The translations under genes were made by a program, and so were the position numbers. From Sarcodiotheca gaudichaudii (taxonomy: Eukaryota > Rhodophyta > Florideophyceae > Gigartinales > Solieriaceae), in contig JAUKVZ010000001.1 in assembly GCA_032355985.1 (NCBI GenBank), positions 434,001 through 498,000 of the forward strand: DNA of 64,000 nt. Direction: 5' to 3'. Below, piece after piece: positions 1 to 7,844 of the stretch (within the stretch, counting starts at the first letter, position 1; every line of letters begins with the position of its first letter). Under the pieces are notes generated by a model. It was not told the origin of the DNA. It ran no database searches and saw only the letters and a program-made list of their open reading frames with translations.

Positions 1-1133
1 TCGATCAGCGCATCAAGAACCTCGCCCGCCTGCTCCAGTTCTGTGATCGGCATGAACTCATCCGCCTTGTGCGCCGTCTCGATCGAACCGGGACCATAGA
101 GCACACACTCAAATCCAAGCTCAGCAAGCGGACCGCCATCACTGGCAAGCGAGAGCGCATGCGTCTCCTGCTGGCCGATTACGTCGCACAATGTCGCGTG
201 CAATGGCGCAGCCTCCGACGTCAGCAGTGGGGGATTGCATCCGATCAACTCAAACTCGATCTCTTCGTCCGTGCCCGAGGCTGTCGCGACACTTCGAAGC
301 CGCTCCTCAAACGCATCGCACTTCATCCCCGGCAGCAGGCGCACGCCCACTTCCAGACTGCATCGCTCCGGAATAATGTTGATCGCCTCGCCGCCATGAA
401 TCACAGCAGGATTCACGGTCGCGACTGGTGAGAGCGGATAGTGCCTGCCACTTTCGACGTGTTCCTGCGCAAGCTCGTCCTCCCATCGGGCGAGGGCCGC
501 AAGCACACGCCCCATCGATGCAATCGCATTGCGGCCAAGATGGGGATAGCCGCTGTGCGCGGGCACGCCATGACACGTGATTCGCGCTTTCAGATGCCCC
601 TTGTGCATGCGAACAGCGCGCAGCTCCGTCGGTTCACCGACCAGCACACTTCTGGGCACGCTGACGCCCATAGGCCAGTGCTCGACAAGCCCTCTGGCGC
701 CCACGGATCCGAGTTCTTCATCAAAGGTCAGCAGCAGCGCCAGCGGAACATCAAGCGTTTGCCCGGCTCGAGCGCGAAAGCGATTAATCGCCAGCGCCAG
801 AAAACCCTTCATATCCGCCGTCCCGCGGCCATACAGCCGCCCGCCATCCTCGCGCACTTCAAATGGCGACGACGTCCACGTCGGCTCCTCCGCAGGCACG
901 ACATCCATGTGCCCCGAAAGCGTCAGTCCCTCACCCGACTCATCCGCCGGCCCGGCGCTGATGATCAGGTTGCTTGCCAATCCGTCCTCAGACGGCGCAT
1001 CGACGATCCGAACGTGTGGACCATCGACATAATCACATATGAACGCAGCGATCTCGCGCGTGCCCGTCGCACTGACGCTCGGAAAGGCGACGAGGCGGGT
1101 CAACAGCTCGATATCTGAAAGCGATGCAGGCAC
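1..1133 (-). CDS. argE: Acetylornithine deacetylase-like M20 peptidase (3' end outside window)
   Basis: This is a zinc-dependent amidohydrolase of the M20 family, expected to remove the acetyl group from N-acetylornithine in arginine synthesis. Reading the minus strand, the metal and catalytic motifs come in order: SGHMDVVP near residue 71, GTADMKGF near 107, FDEELGS near 139, VGEPTELRAV near 165, and the last metal histidine in TAHKADEF near 353. About 377 residues are visible, against about 383 for E. coli ArgE, so only a few C-terminal residues are missing at the window edge. The start is GTG; a TAG lies in frame 12 bases upstream and no ATG lies between. Related M20 deacylases such as DapE cannot be excluded, but the GEPTE signature fits ArgE best. 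Confidence 0.85.
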   Translation of the reverse strand, partial: MPASLSDIELLTRLVAFPSVSATGTREIAAFICDYVDGPHVRIVDAPSEDGLASNLIISAGPADESGEGLTLSGHMDVVPAEEPTWTSSPFEVREDGGRLYGRGTADMKGFLALAINRFRARAGQTLDVPLALLLTFDEELGSVGARGLVEHWPMGVSVPRSVLVGEPTELRAVRMHKGHLKARITCHGVPAHSGYPHLGRNAIASMGRVLAALARWEDELAQEHVESGRHYPLSPVATVNPAVIHGGEAINIIPERCSLEVGVRLLPGMKCDAFEERLRSVATASGTDEEIEFELIGCNPPLLTSEAAPLHATLCDVIGQQETHALSLASDGGPLAELGFECVLYGPGSIETAHKADEFMPITELEQAGEVLDALI

Positions 1134-1196
1134 GGCTCGCGTATTCTATCGAAGCGCAACGACTGGATTCAGATCACCTCTGGCGTGGAACTCCGT

Positions 1197-2402
1197 ATGA
1201 CTGATAGAGCGCAGGTCGCCGATCGACTCTCACCATTCGGGACGACCATCTTCGCACAGATGACGCGGCTGGCCGTCGAACATGACGCCATCAATCTCTC
1301 CCAGGGATTCCCGGATTTCGACGGCCCGAAGTTCATCGTCGACGCCGCGACCGATGCGATGCGAGCCGGTCACAACCAATACGCGCGCAGCTTCGGCGAT
1401 CCATCCCTGACGCAGGCGCTTGCCGCGCACTGGGAGCGTCGCACCGGTGAGTCCATCGATGACGCGACCTGCATCACCGTCACCAGCGGCTGCACCGAGG
1501 CCATCGCCGCGACGCTGCTCGGCACGATCAATCCAGGCGATGAGGTCGTCGTCTTTGAACCCTATTACGACTCCTACCGGGCATGCCTCTCCATGGCTGG
1601 TGCGACGCCGCGCTTCGTGACGCTCAGGCCGCCGAAGGACGGCTCGCCCGGAGATGTCATCGACGAGCCATTCACCTTCGACGAATCAGAACTGCGAGCG
1701 GCGTTCTCAGATCGCACTCGAGCCATTCTGCTCAACACGCCGCACAATCCGACGGGAAAGATCTTCAGTCGCTCAGAGCTTGAGTTCATCGCACAGCTCT
1801 GTCTTGAGCATGACGCGATCGCGATCACCGACGAGGTCTACGAAAACCTCGTATACGACTCGGAGACATCGCCGCACATCAGGCTCGCCACGCTCGACGG
1901 CATGCGTGATCGAACGATCACACTCTCGAGCTTCGGCAAGTCATACAGCCTCACCGGTTGGAAAATCGGCTGGGCCATCGCGCCGCCTCAGCTGACGAAA
2001 GCAGTGCGATCAGCGCACCAGTTTCTCACGTTCGCAACCGCCACGCCATTCCAGCACGCCGCTGCGACAGCGATTCGGGAAGGTGACTCGTACATCAAGT
2101 CGCTCGTCGATCTCTATCGCGATCGTCGAGACCTGCTTGCCGAAGGCCTCGCGAAGATCGGATTTATCGTCTATCGACCAGCAGGCTCCTATTTCATCCT
2201 CGCCGATCATGCGGCCTTCGGATCGCCTGATGATGTGCACTTCTGCCGCCGCCTCATCGAAGAACAGTGCGTCGCCGCCATCCCGCCCAGCGCGTTCTAC
2301 GCCGACCCGACATCAGCTCGTCATCTCGTTCGTTTCGCGTTCTGCAAGCGGGAGGAGACGCTCAATGCGGCTCTCGACCGGCTTCAGTCGTTGCGGACCT
2401 GA
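1197..2402 (+). CDS. PLP-dependent class I/II aminotransferase (kynurenine/methionine aminotransferase-like)
   Basis: This fold-type I aminotransferase is about 401 residues long. It has SQGFPDFDGP near the N terminus, the substrate/PLP loop NTPHNPTGK, ITDEVYENLVY with the PLP aspartate and tyrosine, and the Schiff-base lysine in SFGKSYSLTGWKIGW. The sequence most resembles kynurenine-oxoglutarate and methionine transaminases (YbdL/KAT II type), which accept aromatic and sulfur amino acids. I place the start at ATG 1197; an in-frame GTG at 1185 would add four residues. The gene runs away from argE and converges on nth with three bases between the stops. A role in tyrosine transamination, which the pathway elsewhere in this window needs, is possible but not shown. 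Confidence 0.85.
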   Translation: MTDRAQVADRLSPFGTTIFAQMTRLAVEHDAINLSQGFPDFDGPKFIVDAATDAMRAGHNQYARSFGDPSLTQALAAHWERRTGESIDDATCITVTSGCTEAIAATLLGTINPGDEVVVFEPYYDSYRACLSMAGATPRFVTLRPPKDGSPGDVIDEPFTFDESELRAAFSDRTRAILLNTPHNPTGKIFSRSELEFIAQLCLEHDAIAITDEVYENLVYDSETSPHIRLATLDGMRDRTITLSSFGKSYSLTGWKIGWAIAPPQLTKAVRSAHQFLTFATATPFQHAAATAIREGDSYIKSLVDLYRDRRDLLAEGLAKIGFIVYRPAGSYFILADHAAFGSPDDVHFCRRLIEEQCVAAIPPSAFYADPTSARHLVRFAFCKREETLNAALDRLQSLRT

Positions 2403-2405
2403 TCG

Positions 2406-3182
2406 CTACGCGGCCGCATTGCTGCAGAATCGCTTGCAGATCGAATCCTGAGCGCACAGCGCGCCGCGCGCCTTGCACGCCTGTCTGCCGTGCCAGATCA
2501 GTAGATGACTCATCAGCGTCCACGATGGCCGCGGAAAGAGCGCCATCAGGCGCTTTTCGATCTGCTGGGGATTGGCGCCTTCATCGACAAGCCCGAATCG
2601 CTTGCTCAGTCGCTGCACGTGCGTATCTACAACGAAGCCGACGTTGATATCAAACGCATTGCCCAGCACGACGTTGGCCGTCTTCCGCGCCACACCTCGA
2701 AGCTCAAGCAACTCCTCCATGGTCTGCGGGACCTCGCCGCCATGCTTCTCGCAGATGTCGCCCATCGAAGAAGAGACCGCCAGCGCCTTGTTTCGGAAGA
2801 ACCCAAGCGACTTGACGTAAGGCTCGATCTCCTCAGGTGAAGCCGCGGCAAAGTCCGCCGGCGTTGGAAACTTCTCGAACAGCGCCGGCGTCGCCTTATT
2901 GACGGCGACATCGGTGCATTGCGCACTGAGAATCGTTGCGATCAGCAACTCGTGCGGCGATGTGTAGTTCAACTCACAATGCGCATCCGGATACCGCCGC
3001 TTCAGTGCCGCCAGAATCGACTTGGCGCGCTTTGTCTCATCCTCGCCAACTTCAGGAAGCGCAAATGGAATCCCCGGCAGTGTGACGCCGCCGGCTGCTT
3101 TCTTCGAAGTCTTCTTTTTCGCGCGGCGGACGGTCTTCTTCTTCGAAGCAGTCTTCTTCCGGGTGGCCTTCTTACTGCTCAT
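2406..3182 (-). CDS. nth: Endonuclease III, DNA glycosylase/AP lyase
   Basis: This helix-hairpin-helix glycosylase excises oxidised pyrimidines and cuts at abasic sites. The catalytic lysine lies in LRGVARKTANVV and the catalytic aspartate in VVDTHVQRL. Two things are odd. The first 31 or so residues form a lysine/arginine/serine/threonine tail (start MSSKKATRKKTASKKK) that ordinary bacterial Nth lacks. The C-terminal cysteine loop reads CKARGALCAQDSICKRFC, spacing C-x6-C-x5-C-x3-C, whereas the usual 4Fe-4S ligand spacing is C-x6-C-x2-C-x5-C. The start overlaps the upstream membrane-protein stop as ATGA, so it is probably translationally coupled as the third gene of the moaE operon. Confidence 0.93.
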   Translation of the reverse strand: MSSKKATRKKTASKKKTVRRAKKKTSKKAAGGVTLPGIPFALPEVGEDETKRAKSILAALKRRYPDAHCELNYTSPHELLIATILSAQCTDVAVNKATPALFEKFPTPADFAAASPEEIEPYVKSLGFFRNKALAVSSSMGDICEKHGGEVPQTMEELLELRGVARKTANVVLGNAFDINVGFVVDTHVQRLSKRFGLVDEGANPQQIEKRLMALFPRPSWTLMSHLLIWHGRQACKARGALCAQDSICKRFCSNAAA

Positions 3183-3832
3183 CGAATCCCTCGCGCGAGC
3201 ATCGGCTCCTCAGGCCGGGAGTCCGTCGGGGGCGTCGAAGGTGCTCTGGGCGGCGTCTGGGCATCCGCTGGGCCGCCGCCGCTGCGTGCGTTCACCACAG
3301 CGAGAATTATCGCGAGCAGGACGAGAATCGCATTGATTCGCAGCGCCGCTGACGCCTTCGGATGCAGTTCATCGAACACGCGCTTGTTCTCCGCGGCCAC
3401 TTCCAGATCGCCGATCTTCGCCGCCGACCAGTACGCCTGCATCGCCTCATTCATCGCCGGAGTCAGCGCAATCATGTAGTACGCCAGCAGCGCCATGAGA
3501 CTCGTCATCACGAGCAGTCGAACGCCGCGCAACGCCGCGCCGGGGCCGGTTCGAAGTCGAACGAAGACCAGCAGGAAACTCACGATCGCGACCATCGCGC
3601 AGACGAACTGAATCAGATCGCAGATGAAAAACGCGCGAAACATGACCTGCCCCGCCGCGATGGACCAATTGTCCGCGGGCACGGAGCTGAACTCAGGAAG
3701 CTGCGGCTGAAGCTCTTTCATCACGGGAAAGGCGCTGGCGGCCGTCGCGCCCACCATGACTACGGCGCCCAGCCAGATGCCGAGCGCGCTCAGGTGGATC
3801 GCTTCTCCGATGGCGCCTCGCCGCGCGCTCAT
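3179..3832 (-). CDS. DUF4149-like integral membrane protein
   Basis: The protein has 217 residues and about four hydrophobic segments: one near residues 13-35 (LGIWLGAVVMVGATAASAF), one near 70-100, one near 115-135 and one near 170-190. It ends in a proline-rich polar tail. The WLG motif in the first membrane segment and the overall layout suggest the DUF4149/TMEM205-like group; its function is unknown. I chose the start MSARRGAIG at 3832 because it overlaps the moaE stop as ATGA. Its own stop overlaps the nth start in the same way, so the three genes look like one coupled transcript. The longer open frame upstream of this start is the shadow of moaE. Confidence 0.65.
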   Translation of the reverse strand: MSARRGAIGEAIHLSALGIWLGAVVMVGATAASAFPVMKELQPQLPEFSSVPADNWSIAAGQVMFRAFFICDLIQFVCAMVAIVSFLLVFVRLRTGPGAALRGVRLLVMTSLMALLAYYMIALTPAMNEAMQAYWSAAKIGDLEVAAENKRVFDELHPKASAALRINAILVLLAIILAVVNARSGGGPADAQTPPRAPSTPPTDSRPEEPMLARGIR

Positions 3833-4308
3833 GATGACTGCCGCTTTCGATCCAGCAGCGGCGTCTGCACGACGTTGCCTTCCTGCCAGATCTCTTCGGT
3901 GTCCTCCCAGATCTCGCGCTTCCAGATGGGCGCCAGTCCCTTCAGACGATTCATGATGTCCTGGCAGGCGCCGAACGCCGCTTTGCGATGCGGGCTGTAA
4001 GCGCGCACGAGGACGGAAGCCTCCCCGACACCCACACGCCCGAGACTGTGACGCAATCCCACGAAGTGGCACTCGTAGCGCATTCCGGCCTCGATCGCAA
4101 TTTGCTCGAGCACCTTCGGCGCCATGTCTTCGTATGCTTCGTAATGCAGCGCGACGAGGCGGCCGTGCTTGCGGCTGGATTCCTCGCGCGTGCGTCCCAT
4201 GAACACGGCTTCGGCGCCGCAGCCCGCAAGCCGCATGGGCGCCGATGCATCGTCAGATCGAATGGGGCCCTTCACCAATGCAATATCGATGATCGGCTGT
4301 CCTTCCAT
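3829..4308 (-). CDS. moaE: Molybdopterin synthase catalytic subunit MoaE
   Basis: MoaE transfers sulfur from the MoaD thiocarboxylate to cyclic pyranopterin to form molybdopterin. The characteristic series is present: AEAVFMGRTRE, LHYEAYEDMA, HSLGRVGVGEASVLV, a HRKAAFGACQ helix and the catalytic lysines in LKGLAPIWKRE. The protein is about 159 residues from ATG 4308; in-frame starts also exist at 4314, 4329 and GTG 4338. No moaD, moaA or moaC lies beside it, so it is separated from the rest of the molybdenum cofactor pathway. It heads an operon with a membrane protein and nth, and is divergent from the TIM-barrel gene starting at 4403. Confidence 0.88.
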   Translation of the reverse strand: MEGQPIIDIALVKGPIRSDDASAPMRLAGCGAEAVFMGRTREESSRKHGRLVALHYEAYEDMAPKVLEQIAIEAGMRYECHFVGLRHSLGRVGVGEASVLVRAYSPHRKAAFGACQDIMNRLKGLAPIWKREIWEDTEEIWQEGNVVQTPLLDRKRQSS

Positions 4309-4402
4309 GGCCATCTGCCCATAGTACATTTGGCGCACTGTTCCCGCCTCACGACGGGAGTCTCGCCGGTGTCCACGCCAACGTGATTGCCTGAGACCAT
4401 CA

Positions 4403-5149
4403 ATGTTGAACCTGAATCCTGATCATCCGCCACTTCGATCGCTCGCCATGACCGGCGCGGGCGCGATCGCGAATAACGTGCGGACGTTCATCGATCTGGT
4501 GGCAGCGCAGGGCTTTCGCGCGATCCAGTTGGACGCTGCGCATCTTCAGTGCAGACCGAGAGATATGGATCGCAGCGCAAGGCGTGATCTGGCCTCAGCG
4601 CTGCGAAGATCGGAACTGGAGCTGTCCGGTGTCGATCTCCTGATTCCGCCCGAGCACTATGCCGGCGCCGCGACGATGGATCGAGCTCTTGCCGCCGCCG
4701 GCGCCGCGCTCCTGTTCGCTCGGCAGATCGCGGATCTGGCCGGAGGTGAGGTGACTCTGACCACGCGGATCGACGCCCAGGCGGATCCATCGGTCGTCGC
4801 CGAACTCAACAATCTCGCTGTGAAGGCAGGAGCGAAGGTCGGATTTGCGCAGTGGCCGCCGCCGGAGTCTGAGGCGCCCGCAGTCGGCGTTGCATTTGAT
4901 CCTGCCGCCGTCATCGCTGCCGGTGAGGATCCGATGGAAGCGCTGGGCCGATGCGGCAATGACATTGTCGGCGCCCGGCTGACTGATCTGGGCCCCTCAG
5001 GCCGCGTGCCGCCCGGCGCCGGACGACTCGACATCGCGTCCTACCGGGCGCTGCTCGCCACGCTGGGCCGTCCGCGCTTCCTCGTGATGGATCTGACAGG
5101 CCTGCCTCAGCCTGCGCAGGCGATCGAACATCTCGCCAACTCATGGTGA
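4403..5149 (+). CDS. Xylose isomerase-like TIM-barrel protein
   Basis: This 248-residue protein resembles the sugar-phosphate isomerase/epimerase (AP endonuclease 2) superfamily. The N terminus matches the first barrel strand and helix of that family (a TGAGA segment, then FIDLVAAQGFRAIQLDA). The segments VGVAFDPAAVIAAGEDP and IVGARLTDLGP match late barrel strands. The acidic and histidine metal ligands usual in active members are sparse, so catalysis is uncertain. It lies downstream of, and divergent from, moaE. A second protein of the same superfamily lies at 22691-23371. I cannot assign a substrate. Confidence 0.6.
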   Translation: MLNLNPDHPPLRSLAMTGAGAIANNVRTFIDLVAAQGFRAIQLDAAHLQCRPRDMDRSARRDLASALRRSELELSGVDLLIPPEHYAGAATMDRALAAAGAALLFARQIADLAGGEVTLTTRIDAQADPSVVAELNNLAVKAGAKVGFAQWPPPESEAPAVGVAFDPAAVIAAGEDPMEALGRCGNDIVGARLTDLGPSGRVPPGAGRLDIASYRALLATLGRPRFLVMDLTGLPQPAQAIEHLANSW

Positions 5150-5182
5150 GATCCTATGGCGGATTGAGATGCTGAAAGTCGC

Positions 5183-5992
5183 TCAGTCGACCGGCACGCT
5201 CGCCACGATCGTGTCGGGGCCGAGGCTGCGCCGAGCCAGATCCGCATCACCGCGCGTGCGGAACTCTCCAACCTGCACGATGTAGACGCGCTTCCCGGCG
5301 GATGAGACGCCCTGCGAGATGAACGGCTCGCCAAGATTCAGCTTTCGCGCGACGCGCGAGGCGCTCAGCATGGCGCGTTCGGCATTGGCGAGCGTCGAAT
5401 AGGCGCCAAGCTGGACCGTGTACTCGGCCCGGGCAAGCCGCTCATCGAGCGCCTGCCAGATCGAAGTCTCAGTCGCAGCGGTGCGGGCGAGGTTGTATTG
5501 AATCCGCGCCGCTTCGGGGCGCCCCAGCATCGCGAAGCAATCGCCGGCATGCAGGCCCGCACGCGCCGCCTCATTGCCCTGAAGGCGCGTCGCAGCCATG
5601 CTCAGATGGGCGGCCGCTTGAGCGTATTCCTTGCGATCCTCTTTGATCAGCCCCAGCGCCGCCGCGGCGCGGCCGGAAATCTCGGGGTCCGAACTCTGAA
5701 GCAGCGGCGTCAGCCACATCACCGCATCGGTGTAATGCCCCATGGCATGGGCCGAAAGACCGGCGATGAGCGAAGCCTGTGCGATCGAACGGGAGCTTTC
5801 ATCACTCGCCGCGGCCTGGGCGGAGCGATACGCCGTCGCGTAGTGGCCGGACTCGTACAACTCCACATAGTTCGGATTCTCAGACTTGAGCGCCGAAGGA
5901 GAAGAGGAGCAGCCCGTCCACATCGAGCCCGCGAAAAGCAGGAGACCGCAGCTGATGATCGTGTTGTGGGCTCTTTTGCCGATGAAACGCAT
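5183..5992 (-). CDS. Lipoprotein with TPR-like helices and C-terminal SPOR domain
   Basis: The 269-residue precursor has a signal peptide ending in a lipobox-like SMWTGC, so it is probably a lipoprotein with the cysteine near residue 28. Residues 40-185 are alanine-rich helical pairs resembling TPR repeats. The last 75 residues form a SPOR domain, with the two typical halves YTVQLGAYSTLANAERA and YIVQVGEFRTRGDADLA. SPOR domains bind denuded septal peptidoglycan, so a cell-division or cell-wall role is plausible. It is divergent from the acyl-CoA ligase at 6143 and converges on the TIM-barrel gene at 5149. Confidence 0.75.
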   Translation of the reverse strand: MRFIGKRAHNTIISCGLLLFAGSMWTGCSSSPSALKSENPNYVELYESGHYATAYRSAQAAASDESSRSIAQASLIAGLSAHAMGHYTDAVMWLTPLLQSSDPEISGRAAAALGLIKEDRKEYAQAAAHLSMAATRLQGNEAARAGLHAGDCFAMLGRPEAARIQYNLARTAATETSIWQALDERLARAEYTVQLGAYSTLANAERAMLSASRVARKLNLGEPFISQGVSSAGKRVYIVQVGEFRTRGDADLARRSLGPDTIVASVPVD

Positions 5993-6142
5993 GATTCACT
6001 CCTCGTCAGCAAGACAATCCTGGATACGGCGTTCATGTACCTTATCGACACGCGGACAGGCGCGACTGCAACCGGAAGCTTCGGTCCGGGAATGGACGCC
6101 CATCCACTGCACGCGTGTCGTTGACCAGATGGAGAGGTGTGC

Positions 6143-7657
6143 GTGAGCGTTCACTGGCCCCTGATTCGATCCCTGCTCAAGCGTCCATTTCGCACGGCCG
6201 TCGTTGACGACCAAAGGCAATGGCGAGCCATCGAACTGTTCATCGGCGCCATGCATCTGGCGGCCGAGCTCGATCGCCGCGGCGCGTCGAAGCACGTGGC
6301 GATCATGCTGCCTTCAGGCGGCGCTTCCGCGATGTGCCTGCTCGGAGTCTGGATGTCGGGGCGCGTGGCTGTGCCTCTCAACTTCCTGCTCAAACCGGAA
6401 GAGCTTCAATACGTCATCACCAATTGCGAAGCGTCGCACCTGCTGACCGATCCGCGTCTGATCGATGCGATTGGCGTCCAGCCCACCGGCATCGAAACGC
6501 TGATGCTCGCCGACCTTGATTTCAGCGGCATGCCCGAGCCGCGCTGGCCCGCGACCGCGTCGCCGGATGACCTCGCGGTGATCCTCTACACCTCCGGCAC
6601 TAGCGGCAGACCCAAGGGCGTCATGCTCACGCATGGCAATCTCAGCGCCAACGTCTCGCAGATTCTCCGATGGGTCGACCTGCACAAGGATGACGTGGTC
6701 GTCGGCGTCCTTCCCCAGTTCCACTCCTTCGGACTGACCGTCCTGACGCTCGTGCCGCTGACGGTCGGCTTCAAGGTGGTCTATTCAGCGCGATTCGTGC
6801 CCACTCGGATCGTCAAGCTCTTCCATGAGCATCGGCCGACGCTCTTTCTCGCACTCCCGAGCATGTACAACGCGCTGATGACGGCGCGCAGCGCCAAGCC
6901 CGAAGACTTCGAATGCCTGCGATACGCCGTCTCAGGAGGTGAGCCACTGCCCGACGCTGTCTTTGATCGGTTTCTCGATCGATTCGGCGTCTCAATCAGT
7001 GAGGGCTATGGCCTGACTGAGACGGGGCCGGTGACCAACTGGTGCAGACCTTCGGAGTTTCGGCGTCACTGCGTCGGCAGAGCGCTTCCCGATGTGGAAG
7101 AGATCATCGTCGACATCGAATCGAATCAGCGCGTTGGTCCAGAGCAGGAGGGCGAGATCCGGATCGCAGGGCCCAATGTCATGCCCGGGTACTTCAAGCT
7201 TCCTGAAGAAACGAAGAAGGCGTTCGACGACAACGGCTATTTCCGATCGGGCGACATCGGTCTGCTGCACGAAGATGGACAACTCTCCATCACCGGCCGT
7301 CTTAAGGAGATGCTGATCATCGGCGGCGAGAATGTCTTCCCGCGCGAGATCGAGGAGATCCTCAATCGGCATCCCTCAGTGCGCGCCAGCGGCGTTGTCG
7401 GCGTACGCGATCACATGCGAGGAGAGATCCCCGTCGCATTCGTCGAAGTGAACGACGGCGCCACGTTTGATGAGCAGGAACTCCGCAGCTGGTGCCGCGA
7501 GAATCTGGCGGGCTACAAAGTGCCTCGCAATGTCATCCAGATCGATGAGCTGCCGAAAAATCCCACCGGCAAGATCATGCGCCGGGAACTCGTCGGGCGC
7601 GCTCGAGTTCTTGAGTCGGAAGGGCGTCCGGCGAAGTCGGATCCGGCCAGCGCATAG
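6143..7657 (+). CDS. AMP-dependent acyl-CoA synthetase/ligase
   Basis: This is a roughly 504-residue ANL-superfamily enzyme that activates a carboxylic acid, probably a fatty acid, to acyl-AMP and then acyl-CoA. The motifs are in order: the phosphate loop LYTSGTSGRPKGVMLTHGN, SEGYGLTETGP, the hinge region YFRSGDIGLLHEDGQ, GRLKEMLIIGGENVFPREIE, and the C-terminal catalytic lysine in PKNPTGKIMRREL. I favour GTG 6143 because GGAGAG lies six bases upstream; GTG 6137 would leave no room for that ribosome site. A strong hairpin follows at 7660-7690. The chain length preferred cannot be read from the sequence. Confidence 0.88.
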   Translation: MSVHWPLIRSLLKRPFRTAVVDDQRQWRAIELFIGAMHLAAELDRRGASKHVAIMLPSGGASAMCLLGVWMSGRVAVPLNFLLKPEELQYVITNCEASHLLTDPRLIDAIGVQPTGIETLMLADLDFSGMPEPRWPATASPDDLAVILYTSGTSGRPKGVMLTHGNLSANVSQILRWVDLHKDDVVVGVLPQFHSFGLTVLTLVPLTVGFKVVYSARFVPTRIVKLFHEHRPTLFLALPSMYNALMTARSAKPEDFECLRYAVSGGEPLPDAVFDRFLDRFGVSISEGYGLTETGPVTNWCRPSEFRRHCVGRALPDVEEIIVDIESNQRVGPEQEGEIRIAGPNVMPGYFKLPEETKKAFDDNGYFRSGDIGLLHEDGQLSITGRLKEMLIIGGENVFPREIEEILNRHPSVRASGVVGVRDHMRGEIPVAFVEVNDGATFDEQELRSWCRENLAGYKVPRNVIQIDELPKNPTGKIMRRELVGRARVLESEGRPAKSDPASA

Positions 7658-7690
7658 AAAAGGCCGCCGACGCCAGGCGCGGGCGGCCTT
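7656..7690 (-). terminator. Hairpin terminator downstream of tRNA-Leu
   Basis: The nine-base inverted repeat AAGGCCGCC / GGCGGCCTT has a 13-base loop. Read on the minus strand it is followed by TTTTCT, so it fits an intrinsic terminator for tRNA-Leu. It also lies just past the acyl-CoA ligase stop and may serve both strands. Confidence 0.7.
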
Positions 7691-7701
7691 CCATACTGAA
7701 A

Positions 7702-7785
7702 TGCCCAGGAGAGGGCTCGAACCTCCACCCCGTTTCCGGGACTACCACCTCAAGGTAGCGCGTCTGCCAATTCCGCCACCTGGGC
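7702..7785 (-). tRNA. tRNA-Leu (anticodon GAG)
   Basis: An 84-base class II tRNA reads on the minus strand. The acceptor pairs are GCCCAGG with CCTGGGC, followed by discriminator A. The anticodon stem and loop CGCTACCTTGAGGTGGTAG gives anticodon GAG, followed by a long variable arm and the T-loop GTTCGAGCC. The anticodon arm is nearly the same as in E. coli tRNA-Leu(GAG). The 3' CCA is not encoded. Confidence 0.95.
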
Positions 7786-7798
7786 CAGTGAGGTCGGG

Positions 7799-7826
7799 AG
7801 TATATCCCTTCACGCCTCGATGTCGA
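7799..7826 (-). promoter_or_regulatory. Sigma-70-like promoter of tRNA-Leu
   Basis: On the minus strand there is TCGACA (7826-7821) as -35, a 16-base spacer and TATACT (7804-7799) as -10. Transcription would start about 8 bases before the mature tRNA end. The -35 box lies in the gap after the SDR gene, so the tRNA need not depend on read-through. Confidence 0.6.
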
Positions 7827-7844
7827 GCCGCGCGTCCGCACGCC

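Noticed and set aside
441-1118. Open frames on the plus strand over argE
   Set aside because: They run opposite a clear M20 peptidase and have arginine/histidine-rich sequence with no domain pattern.
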